Shown here: in pieces, positions 13,801 through 24,887 of the stretch
Layout: each line of letters begins with the position of its first letter
Position numbering within the stretch: position 1 is the first letter of the stretch
From: Fulvia fulva
Lineage: Eukaryota > Ascomycota > Dothideomycetes > Mycosphaerellales > Mycosphaerellaceae
Direction: 5' to 3'
Assembly: GCF_020509005.1 (NCBI RefSeq)
Contig: NC_063014.1
Coordinates: forward strand, 1,736,001-1,800,000
Length of the DNA: 64,000 bases
Position numbers and translations under genes: made by a program
Notes under the pieces: model-generated
The model's database searches: none
Told to the model about the DNA's origin: nothing
What the model saw: only the letters and a program-made list of their open reading frames with translations

Positions 13801-15932
13801 AAAGAGTATAGAGAAGAGATCGCGCCGAGCCTTATAAACCTATTTACCGCGTACCTACGGCTAGGGTATCACCCGAAGCCGTATAGAGAGTCTATGACAG
13901 TAGTGCTACGTAAGCTATAGAAGGAAGACTATACTTAGCCTAAGTCGTATAGACTAATAGTACTTCTTAACACGATAGGGAAGGTCCTAGAAAAGATAGT
14001 AGCCTAGAGACTTACGTAGCTTACCGAGGACAACTATATACTCCTAGTAACATAGATAGGGGGAAGAAGCTAGCGATCGACACTAATAGTAATAGAGCTA
14101 ATTACGGAGCAAATTCAGACCCTCTAGCACTACGGTAGGAACCGAGCGGCGTCCTTACTATCCCTCGACATCGTAGGGGCCTTCGATAACGTCTTATACT
14201 AAAGGCTCATATATATCCTATAATAGAAAGGTATCCCCTAGTAGGTAACGAAGTTCGTCTACTCCTTTCTCTATAAACGGACGATATACCTAGTCCTAGG
14301 GAGGTATACGTCCGACCCGGTAAAGGTAGAGGCTAGAATATCTTAGGGATCTACTCTCTCCCCTATCCTATTTCTAATATTTATATCTGATCTAATTCCT
14401 CTACTCACCTCTCCGTAAACCTTAGTATCGGGATTTATAGACGATATAAACATTCTAGCTAAGTTAGACTCGATAGAGGAGAACTATCGCCTCCTTAAAG
14501 ATAGATATAAGAAAGGCGAGGAGTAGGTAAAGAAGTATAGTGCCCGGTTCGCCCCTAAAAAGTACTAACTTATACACTTTAGTAAAGCGAGAATATACTA
14601 TAATATAAAGGCGGCGGTAAGAATCTAAGGCTACGAGACTAAGCTATTAGCGGAGCTACGAGTACTAGGGATCTAGCTCGACCCGAAGCTAAGCTAGAAT
14701 ATATAGATTAAGAAAGCCTAGAGTCGAGCGTAAGTTAATAAAGCCTCGATAAAGAGGCTGACGGTATCTATATAGGGAGCAACATTCGATAAGGTAAGAG
14801 TAATGTATAAGGCAATCGTTAGACTAGCTATGTTATACGGGGTATAGATTTAGGGAATAGGAGGCGTAGGTAAGCCGATCCCGAAACGGATAGAGCAACC
14901 CCTAAATAGGATATAGGTAGGTAACCTACGTAGGGTACTAGGCGTATATAAGACAACGTTAATAAGTACGGTAGAAATAGAGACAGGAATACTACTAATC
15001 GGCCAGTACATCCGGGGAATAAGAATTCAATACGCGGCAAAGACGACAGGTTACCTAGCACAAACTACGATCTAGGAGGCAAAGAATAAGATAGAAAGCC
15101 GCTACCGGAGAGGGGCAGGACATAGGACAAGCTAAAAAGAGGATGACCTTACTACCTTTACGGCCGTATAGACAAGCACCGAATGGCTAGTACGAAAGGA
15201 GGAGGAGCGTAGGACTTACTAGGCCGGCGGGAGTAAGGCTAAGACCTAAAGCCTAGCGGAATAGATAGCGAGCTACCTATAGGAGTAGGACTAGAAAAGG
15301 AAGCCCCCTAAGACAACAGGCCCGATAGCGCTCCGAGCCTTCTAGAGACATAATTACTAGCTATATAGGGACCTAACAAGGGCCGAAGCAAGTATAGCGA
15401 TCTAAATCAGGTCCGAACATATTAGATTAAGGGCCTAGCTATTTAGGAGACGTATACTAGACATCTATAGCCTAGCCTACTAGTGTGTCTACCTATCGCA
15501 AAACCTAGAACATATACTACTACGATGCCCGTAGTAGGCGAGAGGTAGGAGAAATTGGAGGCACTAAGCGGGAAGGAGAGACTATAAGTCAATCATTAGG
15601 GACAAAGGCAACATTCGCCGAATCTCTCGGTAGATACTATAGTAGGGATACCTCTAGTAGTTTAGCCTCGCGAGCGAGACGGAGGAGTAGATAGATAAGA
15701 GGCGGAAGCGAGGGGGGTTATAGATAGGGTAGTTATTAGGGCAGGCCTATAACACTAGCGTACCCCTAATAAGGGAAATTTAACACGACAACTAGGAGGA
15801 AAAGACAGGCGGGAAGGAGGAGGGGTTTTTACTAATACGGTCTCCCCTCTATATATACAAAAACAAGATAGTATAGCTATATAGGCCAAAGGGCACTACA
15901 ACAGCTTAATGAAATATCTATCTATCTATCTA
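10813..15932 (+). mobile_element. RIP-degraded LINE (Tad1-like), LINE-B
   Basis: A second copy of the same family as LINE-A, in the same orientation and immediately downstream. ORF1 remnants run from about 11050 to 12290. ORF2 starts near 12410 (YNVNKSRDKV) with the endonuclease (GDFNLYYL at about 12820-12845). The reverse transcriptase includes the catalytic relic GFIDDINILA at about 14430-14460. The terminal zinc-finger region reads RSEHIRLRA at about 15410. The element ends in a (TATC)n tail and directly abuts the right target-site duplication. Stops interrupt all frames, so it cannot move by itself. Its 5' boundary is set by the TATATAGCG copy at 10804-10812 and is approximate. Confidence 0.82.
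15915..15932 (+). repeat. (TATC)n 3' tail of LINE-B
   Basis: About four TATC units followed by a TA pair. They sit exactly between the LINE-B body and the target-site duplication, where non-LTR elements carry their simple-repeat or poly-A tail. Confidence 0.75.
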
Positions 15933-15946
15933 TATATAGCGTAGAC
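15933..15946. repeat. Target-site duplication, right copy (TATATAGCGTAGAC)
   Basis: Exact match to 5421-5434. On the minus strand the base after this copy enters the Gypsy gag reading (NITLKQVVSTLY), which continues after the left copy as YNYEDKFK. Confidence 0.8.
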
Positions 15947-16218
15947 ACGACTTGCTTAAGAGTTATATTAACTATATCCTCGTTTATAATACGGCTATCG
16001 TAGCGCGAGTTTAACTTACGGAGTAGGGAGTCCTTCTCGAGTTTCTTTTCCTTCGCGCCGTTATTAAGGTTAACGATATCGGCGTTCTTACGGAAGGATA
16101 GGTAGAAGTTACTAAACTTCTCCTTATTACCCTACTATAGACTATTAAGCTTAGTTATAGTATTAGTATAGGCATTACGGGTACCGTAGCGCCGGGCTAG
16201 ATCTTCTATTATCTTATC
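15947..16218 (-). mobile_element. Gypsy gag, central piece stranded between LINE-B and Copia
   Basis: The minus strand reads EDLARRYGTRNAYTNTITKL followed by GNKEKFSNFYLSFRKNAD and LNSRYDSRIINEDIVN. This matches the usual layout of the capsid region in fungal Gypsy gag, where a D-L-x-x-x-Y-G block precedes the K-L-x-x-R-Y/F block. Only one or two stops remain. The piece is bounded on the left by the LINE target-site duplication and on the right by the Copia left LTR. It is the middle part of one gag gene whose other parts lie at 21733-22950 and 4300-5434. Confidence 0.65.
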
Positions 16219-16430
16219 TATTAAGAATATATAGGCCGTAGATTAAGTATATAGGTATAGGTATGTTATATAACTAGATCACGTGACTAGGATTTACTAG
16301 CCTATAGGCTAGTAAACATCCGGACACCTAGTATCTACCTATACTAACACTAGCGATACTATATATAGATATACGCTATCCTATTAGGTCCTTCTTCGTC
16401 TTTTGTATAATCCACCGTCTTCTACTACTA
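16219..16430 (+). repeat. Copia left LTR (212 bp)
   Basis: Aligns by eye over its full length to 21521-21732. It starts TATTAAGAAT where the right copy has TGTTGAGAAC, so the canonical TG start has become TA. Nearly all differences between the two copies are transitions. Confidence 0.88.
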
Positions 16431-19400
16431 CGTAACTCGTACCTATTTGATAGGTTATAAGCCCGGGTTAGTAACTCGGTATTTCACCCTCGATAAAGTC
16501 GTATTAGAGTTATTCCTCTTTAGAACAAAAGGAAGGAAGACTAGAGGCCGTACCCGCCTTATATAGGAAGCTATAGCCGTACTATAGGTATATATAAGAC
16601 GTAAAAGAGCCTAGTAAGGCACTATTAGACTCCGAGTTAGGGAGCCTATACTAATACCTTAGACAAGTAGGCGAGCTTACTAAGAAGAGTCGCTCTCCGG
16701 ACATCGCGTTCGTATCGACTAACTGTTTATTCTAAGAGAGCCGTAGTGTCTTAGAAACCCCCTCTACTAAGAGAGTTACGCTATAGTATCTTAGTACTAA
16801 TATAATCCTTACCGACCGACTTTCCTCCTCTTCTTAGCGGATAGCTATCCTCTCCGCTATTAACCTCGCGTTCGGTTTATCCTATTTCGATCCGATCGCG
16901 TACGACCGAATATATCCTTTTATCTAAGGGTAGCTAACCTGTCCCTTAACTTATAAAAAATAGAGAACGAGACTAGGTTCTTAAGAAAGAGAGTAGTACC
17001 TATTCTAATATAAGAGAACCACGAAACATAGTTCAAGCTAATAAGAATACACCTAGTATTAAAGTAGGTTAACTAGGTCCTCGAAGACATTATTACGGAC
17101 ATTCCCGCTATAACCCTATCTATAGCGACACCCTCTACATTATCGGAGTCATCCCTTCCTTTAGATCAAGCGATAAGGAACGCGTCGTATAGACGGTACA
17201 ATATAACGGCCCTATATAAGATGTACATCTGTCTGTCGATAGATAATTAAGAGATAGTATACGAGATCCGGTATATAAAGGAGTTATAGGAATAGGCTAA
17301 AGCTAAATATAAGAGAAGACTTCTCGCTACTAGAAGAAGTTTGCTTTAGTAATATACTAATTTCGTAATAACAGAGGACTAGTTAATAGATGACGCCTAG
17401 TAGGAGCTTAGCTTAATTATAAGGAGGGCTATTTTAATCTCGCCTTAGTTCTAAGACATCAAGACTAAGGACAGAAAGATCTAGTAACTCTTAGTAGCTC
17501 TACTAGACTTATTTGGCTCAATTCGCGATACAATTGATGCCTAGGTAAATCTCTTACTATAAGACATTCTTGGAACTCTTAGGGAGAAGTAAGAATCAAT
17601 AATTTATTAAGGGATAGCTATGTTTGCTAAGAAGGGTTTCTAGGGCAAGCTTACGTACTATCTCTACGGTAGTGACTATTTTATAAGCAAGTGCCTATAC
17701 CTTTCTATAGCTTAGTAGGCTGTCAGGAATAAGGATAAACTAGCTAGGGTTACCTACCCTACTAAGAGACAACCGTTACTACCTTATAGGAGGTCATCAT
17801 TACTAAACCTTTGTAATGACCTTAAGGTGACAACGGACCTTATAAAGTAGATAAAGGAGAGCCGTAAGCCAAAGGCCTCTTCTAGTAAGAAGCCTATAAG
17901 GGCCTATACGACCTAGGAAGACGTATTAGACTCTAAGATACTATTAGAAGATAATGATGTTAATGAGGTTGCCTATTCTACTATAGAAGCTAAGGGTAAG
18001 TACCCCTCGTCCGAGTAGTTACTTAACTCTTGTGCTTCATTATATATAACTAAGATTCACTATTTAGGACACTAAAGCCTCTTTAAAAGAGGAAGTGGAT
18101 TAAGGTTAGGGGTGGCTATCTATAAGCTACAAATATAGGAAGTGTAATAATAGGTAGTCCCTCTAGAAAGCAAATTGTCTTAGAAAATGTCTTGTTTGTT
18201 CCTAGCCTTAGAGTTAGTCTTGTTTTATAGAATTACTTTAGCTAATAGTTTGCTATCTAACTACCTAGTTTTACCTCAAAATCCTTGTCTAGTAAACCCG
18301 TTGTCTAGACTAAACTTTAAGGAGGAGTACCGTTTATCTACTCGATCTCGGAAATTCTTAAGCTATAGTATACTAGTATACTCTCTTAAGAACGTAACGG
18401 CACCGCTATAGCTAATACTAAGTCCGAAGATTAGTCGGAGCTATAGTATAGAAGATGTACACACCTTAGTAAGGGACTACTAAGAAACCTTTGTAGAGTT
18501 ACTAATAAGAAAGATCCTATCCCTATTTCTTCTAAACACCTAAGTTATAAGGTATGCTCCCTTACTAATATAAGGAATTTTAAGGGACCTACTATAGAGA
18601 GAAAAGGAGAAAGGCTAGCCCTTGTCTCTATTAACATCTATAGGCCTTTTTAGGGCGTAGTCTCTAGGCTAGGATATAAATATTAGCTTAAGATTATAGA
18701 CAACTTCTCTAGGAAGAAGTAGGTAATCCCTTTAAAGGCTAGGAGCGACGCTCCTATAGCCCTACGGGATTAGAAGGTCTAGGCAGAACGGTAGTCAAGG
18801 TACTTTCTGTCTACGATCCGTAGTAATAGTATAAAGGAAATTCTCGCCTTACTAAAAGAGTAGGAGAAGGAGTTTAGTACTTAGATAGACACAACTAATG
18901 CCTATAACTCTCTTTAAAATAGACCTATAGAAAGGTCAATTCGAGCCTCTAAGAACATAGTCCGGGCTATACTTAAAGACTCTAGTATACTAGTTAAGTT
19001 CTAGCTAGAAGCTTTATAAGTATAGACTATAATTAGAAACAGACTACCTAATAGTCCGATTATTAATAGTATTCCTCTTTTACTAGAAGAAGCCTTTACT
19101 AGCTAAGTACCGTCAGTCGACCATTTCCGCGTCTAGGGATATAAAGCTATAGTCTATATAGACCTAAGAGCCTAACCTTAAGGCTTAAGGAGAGACAAGT
19201 TAATAAACCGAGGGAAAGAAGCCGCATTTATAGGCTACTTAGAAAACACTATAAAACAATAGCTGTTCTAGGATCCCGACATAAAAGCTATAAAAGCGTA
19301 TAGTCACGTCGACTAGTTGAAGAATAAGAAGGAGGGAGATATAGATCTTAGTATTACCTTTACTAACTAGCCGAGTCGAGCGCTATAGCGTAATTCTATT

Positions 19401-21520
19401 AGAAGGAAGCCCTTTAGGGCGAAATTTTCCGATAGGGGATTATTAGAGACACCGTTACGAAGGCTAGGAGAGAATATTAAGGCGGTTTTAATACTTTCGA
19501 AGGCCGATAACGGTGGATCTATACAGAACCTACCTAAGTTATTAACACTATAACAACCGCTATTTATATAACTTCCCCCTCCCTAAAGGACATTAGGGAA
19601 TACTAGAAGCTTAGAGATTAGGGTACTCTAATAAAAGAAAAAGAAGATGTCGTTCAGTTCGACCTATCTAAACACCTAGCGCTACCTTAGGTTATAGGCA
19701 ACAAGAGGTTAAGGGGGGACGGAGATAATAACTCTAAAGAGTATAAGGCTAAATACTATAAGGCTCTTATTGCCTAGATGTTCTATCTAGACCCTATAAT
19801 AAGCTAGGTAGAGGAGATTCTAAACGACGTAGAAGAATATACATTTGCTACTATTAGGTAGGCTATAGCCTATTAGTAGAAAGTACTAATCCTAAAGTCC
19901 TATAAGGTAGCCGTAGGAGACCCTAAATAGGGATATATATAGAGAGAGGTAATCGAGAACGAACTTATCACCTTAGTAAGTAATAACACCTAGGAAGTAG
20001 TTGTACCGCTAAAGGGTACAAATCTAATTACTTCTAGGTAGGTCTTCGAGATAAAAAGAATGATTAGTAGAGCTATTAAGAAGTTCAAGGTAAGACTAGT
20101 TATAAGAGGGTTTTTTATAGAAATATGGGGTTGACTTCGAAGAGACCTTTATACCTACTATTAGACATGATACTCTCCGAGTATTTATAGTAGTAGTGTG
20201 TAAGAGAGATCTCGAGATACACCTAGTAGATGTAAATAATGCTTTTACCTAAAGTAGCCTTCTTAAAAACATCTATATAATCCCACCTCTAGGAGTTAAA
20301 GTACCTCTAAATATAGTGTTCAAGGTCCTACGAAGCCTTTATAGGCTTAAGCAAGTAGCTAGAGACTAGAACAAGCTCTATATTACGAAGCTAGAGAAGA
20401 TTAGATTTACCTAGTCCTAGGTAGATCTATACCTACTTATCTATACGGATAGAGACCTTATAGTCCTTACCTATATAGATGACATACCTATTGTAGCTCT
20501 AAAGCTATTAGATGTTCAGTAGTTTAAGGCTGAGCTTAGAAAAGTGTTTAAGATTGAAGATCTTAGTGAACCTACGAAGATCCTTAGAATAAGGATTATA
20601 AGAGACAGGTCCTAAGGCACTTTAAAGCTTGATCAAGGACACTATGTCTACGCTAACTTAGCCAAGATGAACATAGCTAGAGAGAAGGCTACGCCAACCT
20701 ACTTACCTATAGAGAGCTACGAGCACTTAGTGCCTACGGCACCTATAGATAAGAGGTGTAACAAACAGGATTACTAGAGCCATAATAGTACCTAGATATA
20801 GCTAATGACAATGACAAGGCCAGACTTAGCATTCCCCCTTAGAAGAATTAGCTTATATGTTGCTGATCCCTCGTAGTAGTATATAAAGGCTTTAAAGAAG
20901 CTCTCCCGATACCTACGGTTATACCTAGACCTAGGTCTTATATATAGAAAGGGAGGGGGCAATCTCTAGGGATACTCGGACTCTAACTACGCTATAGACA
21001 AAGTGGATAGAGTCTCAATTCTAGGATACGTATAGTTCCTTTATAGATCACCTATGTCCTAGATAAGTAGAAAGTAGAAGTCTATTATAACATTAATAAT
21101 AGAAGCTAAGTTCATAGCTATAAACGTAGCCGTAAAGTAGTCACAATTTCTTACTGCTGTCCTTAGGGAAATGGGGTGCCTAGAACTAGTAGGAAAGAGC
21201 TCTTTCTAGCCGAGTATAAGGGCAAGTAAGGGCACTATTAACGAGCTAAGGCTAGTTAAGCTTATAGGTAACAACTAAGCCGCTTTAACACTTATTAAAG
21301 ATGCCTATATATATAAAAGGTCAAAGTATATTAATGTTATATATAACTATATTAGACATCTCTAGTAGTAGAAGAAGATTGTAGTGGACTACTACTATGT
21401 AAAGGACATAGCTACTAATAGGTTAATAAAGCCCCTTAATAGCTAGTAGTTCTAAAACTTTATAAGGTAGCTCTAGCTTACGTAAAGGGATTATAGGAGA
21501 CTATATAGCCTAAGTAGGAG

Positions 21521-21732
21521 TGTTGAGAACATATAGGCCGTAGGTCAAGTATATAGGTATAGGTATGTTATATAACTAGATTACGTAACTAGGGTTTACT
21601 AGCCTATAGGCTAGTAAACATCCGGACACCTAGTATCTACCTATACTAATACTAGCGATACTATATATAGATATAAGCTATCCTATTAGGTCCTTCTTTA
21701 TCTTTCGTATAATCCGCCGTCTTCTACTACTA
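21521..21732 (+). repeat. Copia right LTR (212 bp)
   Basis: Starts with TG at 21521 directly after the purine-rich tract and ends with TA (probably an original CA) at 21732. It is the less mutated of the two LTRs at its 5' end. Confidence 0.88.
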
Positions 21733-22950
21733 TATAAGTACTAAGTAGTCGTACCTTCCGTAGACTTAGTAAGACTAGGGATCTTTAAGTCGATATAGGT
21801 CTATATACCGTTCTTTAACTAGCTCTAGACGTTCTAAATAGAGTCCTTTACGGTACGGTACTTAGAGGCTTAGAGCTTAGCTTCGGTAGTACGCTACTAC
21901 TCTTAGAACTTAATATTGTCGCTCTTTAGATCGAACTTAGGTAGGGGCCTTTAGCTCGTTAGAGGACTTGATACTAGTAGTTATATCGACGTCGTAAGTC
22001 GTATATACGGAGATAGGGTTACTATCTAAGTCGGTACTCGGGCGATTCTTCTTACCCTTACGACTACCGTACTTACGGCTATTCTTACGGCCCTTGTTAC
22101 CGTCGTCCTCGTCATCTAATAAGTCTAATAAATCCGGGTCCAACTTCTTCTTATTAGGCTTGCCTCTATTCTACCGACGCTCTAGTGACTCTTTAGACTC
22201 GGTTCGCTAAGGTAGTAGGTCTTACTTTTCCTTAGACTGGCTACGGTCCTTCTCTTACTTCTTAAGCTTAGTAATACGCTTCTCGGCTACTACGAGCTTA
22301 GTCTCGGTCTCTACTAGCTTGCTCTCCGCTACGTTATACTACGTACGATATACCTTCTTTATATCTTTAGCCCTCGTAAGCTCGTCTAGGTCGATAACGA
22401 TAGTATTATCGCGCTTAGCGAGCTCCTCCTTTAGTCGCGTAACCTCCTCTTCTAGGGACTGTCTAGTCGCCTATTCCGTATCGATTATATCCTCGAGTCG
22501 GTCTATCTAGTCCTTAGTATCTTACGCCTTACGGAGGTTAATACGGTTAGCTATATCGAGCGTAGTATTAAGTTTATACGTACGTTAGTAATCGGACTTA
22601 ATATTATAGAGGATCTTATAGATCTACTAGAGATAATTATTGACCGTCTTCTTAAACTTGTCTATATTCAACCCGTTTAACGAGTCGAAGGCTTCCTAGA
22701 AGTTGTCGATAGTAACCCTCCTCTTCCTCGGTACCTTAGTACCCTTATCTTCTATCTTATCCTCGATAAACTCCGCCCTATATAGGTTAGCTAAGTTTAG
22801 CTCTATCTCGACCTCCTCTTCCTTAATCGCCTTAAGTTAGTCGAACACCTTCTTATACTACTTATGGTACTAGTTATTCTCGTCGAGGAGCCTATTTATA
22901 ATATCCTCTTTACGTTCTTAAGTCTATATCGCCGGGTTCGCGCTATCGTT
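21733..22950 (-). mobile_element. Gypsy gag, N-terminal piece
   Basis: The minus strand reads a long charged, coiled-coil-like protein from about 22950 downward. Recognisable blocks are EEEVEIELNLANLYRAEFIE, then TLDIANRINLRKA, then LEEEVTRLKEELAKRD. An acidic/basic linker follows (DPDLLDLLDDEDDGNKGRK at about 22140-22085), and then the sequence runs into the Copia right LTR. An N-terminal coiled coil followed by a short linker and the capsid domain is the usual plan of fungal Gypsy gag proteins. Stop density is low compared with the LINEs. The 68-residue open frame at 21937-22143 is part of this relic, not a separate gene. Confidence 0.6.
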
Positions 22951-24110
22951 ATCGGGTAGATCGGATAGTAGGGTAAAGAAGGATAATCTATTAAGGGACG
23001 CGCGATAAACGCGTCTATTAGTATTCTCTATACTTACGTCTAGTACGCCGGTACCGGTCTATCTCGCTATTATTACTATATCAGCTATAATCTACTTTAA
23101 GGTACGACTTAGCGAGTACGATACCTAATCTTAGTACTCCCTTATATACTATCGCGGTTTCTTTATAATCTCCCGAATATAGCTTCTCGTATCTCTCTAT
23201 ACGTTAGTAATAATCTATTCGAAGTATTATAAGTAGGCATAAGTACGTAGTCGGGTAAGGTATAAGTCGAATAGATATTCTATCTAAGAGAGGCGCGGAG
23301 GGCGCGAGAGTTATATACGGGCGCTAAGCCGCTAGTCGGATTAGTTAGCGAGCGCGGGGTCTAGGTACGTACCTACGGGTTTAAGTAAATATACGCCGGT
23401 ACGGTAATAAGTAAGTAGTAGTCGTAGTCTACTATAAAGTAGGTAGCTTACGAGCTAAATACTTATCTTAATAAGAACGCTACTAGCGAGCTTCGTAAAG
23501 CTACATACGTCGGTAATATTATAGAGCGCCCTAAGCTTCGTAAAGCTCGCCTAATACTATACTATCGCTATATTAGCCGTGTCGCCGAGAGTAATATAAG
23601 TAATAGGTACTAGCGTTACTCTATAGCTAGTCGTTCTACTATTAGCGTTTACGTCGACGCTATAAATCGGTATATCTAGTACTACTACTAAGGCAAGGAT
23701 TATTTTTAAGCTTTAGGGTATGTCTGTCTATCTCTACTCTACTCGAATAAACTCTCTTAGCCGCGTATCGTCTTATTAACCTACTCTTATTATATTATTA
23801 ACCTGCTCGTATTGTCTTATTACCCTACTCGTATCGTCTTATTACCCTACTCGTACCTCTCGTTTATTTACCTCTACTAAATTAACCTACTCGCGCTACT
23901 CGTACCTCTCGTATATTTATCTCTACGATTAACCTACTCGTATCGTGTTATTACCCTACTTATACCTCTCGTATATTTACCTCTACGATTAATCTACTCG
24001 CGCTACTCGTACCTCTCGTTTATTCACCTCTACGATTAACCTGCTTATAGCTTAGTAGCTTACGATTATTCGCCTTTATAAGGCTATACGTTTCTAGCCT
24101 TGCCCTAACT
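22951..24110 (-). other. RIP-mutated non-coding DNA, probably leader and LTR of the Gypsy element
   Basis: No frame can be read here. The segment lies upstream of the minus-strand Gypsy gag start, where its leader and 5' LTR should be, and it keeps the CA/TG-poor, TA-rich composition up to about 24,110. I could not identify LTR ends or a primer-binding site with confidence. Several CG-rich patches (about 23290-23360) and a tandem repeat field (from about 23745) are present. Confidence 0.45.
23745..24050. repeat. Imperfect tandem repeat field at the edge of the TE block
   Basis: Blocks built from CTACTCGTACCTCTCGT, then a TATTTACCTCTACGATTAA-like part, recur about four times, mixed with TATCGTCTTATTACC blocks. 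Copies differ by RIP-type transitions. Confidence 0.7.
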
Positions 24111-24186
24111 CATTTAACGTGCTCTACTAGAATAAGAGAGTAGGTTAAATACGTTAGGGTGAGAATGCGACGATGTGGCAATAATG

Positions 24187-24300
24187 GTCCCTGTGACAGT
24201 AATATAGATACCGTGCAGGTCCCTGTCGGAGTAAGAAATACATAATGGTCCCTGTCGTAGTAATTCTTGACATAATTGTCCCTGTCGGAGTAATTCACCG
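24187..24300. repeat. Four imperfect copies of a roughly 30-bp unit
   Basis: The core GGTCCCTGT (one copy TGTCCCTGT) followed by a CGGAGTAA-like end recurs four times, spaced about 24-37 bp. It lies just outside the RIP-mutated zone and keeps its TG dinucleotides. Confidence 0.65.
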
Positions 24301-24887
24301 TATGGGGACAGCTGTGCACGAGCTGATAGATGATTGAGCCATCTTTCTCGCCATGTCGCTCTCTTGACCATCGGGAACAGCATCTTGGCCGCTCCGAATT
24401 GTCGGTCTCTTTCCGAGGCGACGCGGCAACTCACTCGGTCGGCTTCCAGGAGCCACGCCGCGCGTCCATGACTCTGGCACCTTGGCAGCACAACTAGGTC
24501 GTGGTGTCGTCGACGCGACAGCTTCCTCGCACCAAAGTTGAGGGGTTCTGTAACAACACCAGGGATGATGTGTGTTTGCTGATGTTGATGTAGAACATGG
24601 TCACTTGCAAGGGGCCTGGAACGATGTTGTGGCATTAGACTTTGTAAGTACCTCGGTAGCTGCACTCTACCACCAGGCGTTCTAACTTCTGGGCGATATG
24701 GAGAGAGAACAGATGCTCTTTCGAGCCAGCCACGCAGATGCTGATGCTCATCACGCCTATTCCTCGATGACTAGGTCGCACATTGCTTTCTTTAGTGTAG
24801 CGAAATCCTGAGGAAAGAGATACAATTTCAGTGGGCTCACGACCAGCTGTCGACTCGGAAGCACAGTACGAGGAAGGCAGCACAAAC
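24301..24887. other. Intergenic stretch, no gene supported
   Basis: Normal base composition. Open frames on the minus strand (for example 24114-24665) run into the repeats and RIP-mutated DNA, lack protein-like composition, and are read as chance. The right end must hold the promoter of the secreted-protein gene at 24888. Confidence 0.5.

Larger units (their letters stand above)
16219..21732 (+). mobile_element. Full-length, RIP-degraded Copia (Ty1-like) LTR retrotransposon
   Basis: A 5514-bp element bounded by two 212-bp LTRs. The plus-strand polyprotein is broken by many stops but keeps Copia order. The gag part lies at about 16500-17900 and the integrase region at about 18000-19200. The reverse transcriptase holds TYIDDIPIVA at about 20467-20496, the Copia form of the YVDD box. 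RNase H follows near 21250-21440, with relics corresponding to the DNQ-A and ADxxTKPL motifs (AALTLIKDA and NRLIKPLN). A purine-rich tract (TAAGTAGGAG) sits directly before the right LTR at 21511-21520. I could not find a clear 5-bp target duplication next to the LTRs. It interrupts a minus-strand Gypsy gag. Confidence 0.85.

Noticed and set aside
15915..15932. Possible CRISPR-like or satellite array from TATC units
   Set aside because: The units sit exactly at the LINE 3' end before the target duplication and are the element's tail; the genome is eukaryotic.
16214..21737. Five-base target duplication of the Copia element
   Set aside because: The bases before the left LTR (TTATC) and after the right LTR (TATAA) do not match, even allowing for RIP changes, so I do not claim one.
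21937..22143. 68-codon minus-strand frame, possible separate small acidic/basic gene
   Set aside because: It continues on both sides in the same frame as a Gypsy gag relic and is just a stop-free part of it.
24114..24665. 183-codon minus-strand frame next to the RIP border
   Set aside because: It runs through the short repeats into RIP-mutated DNA and has no domain, signal or splice support.
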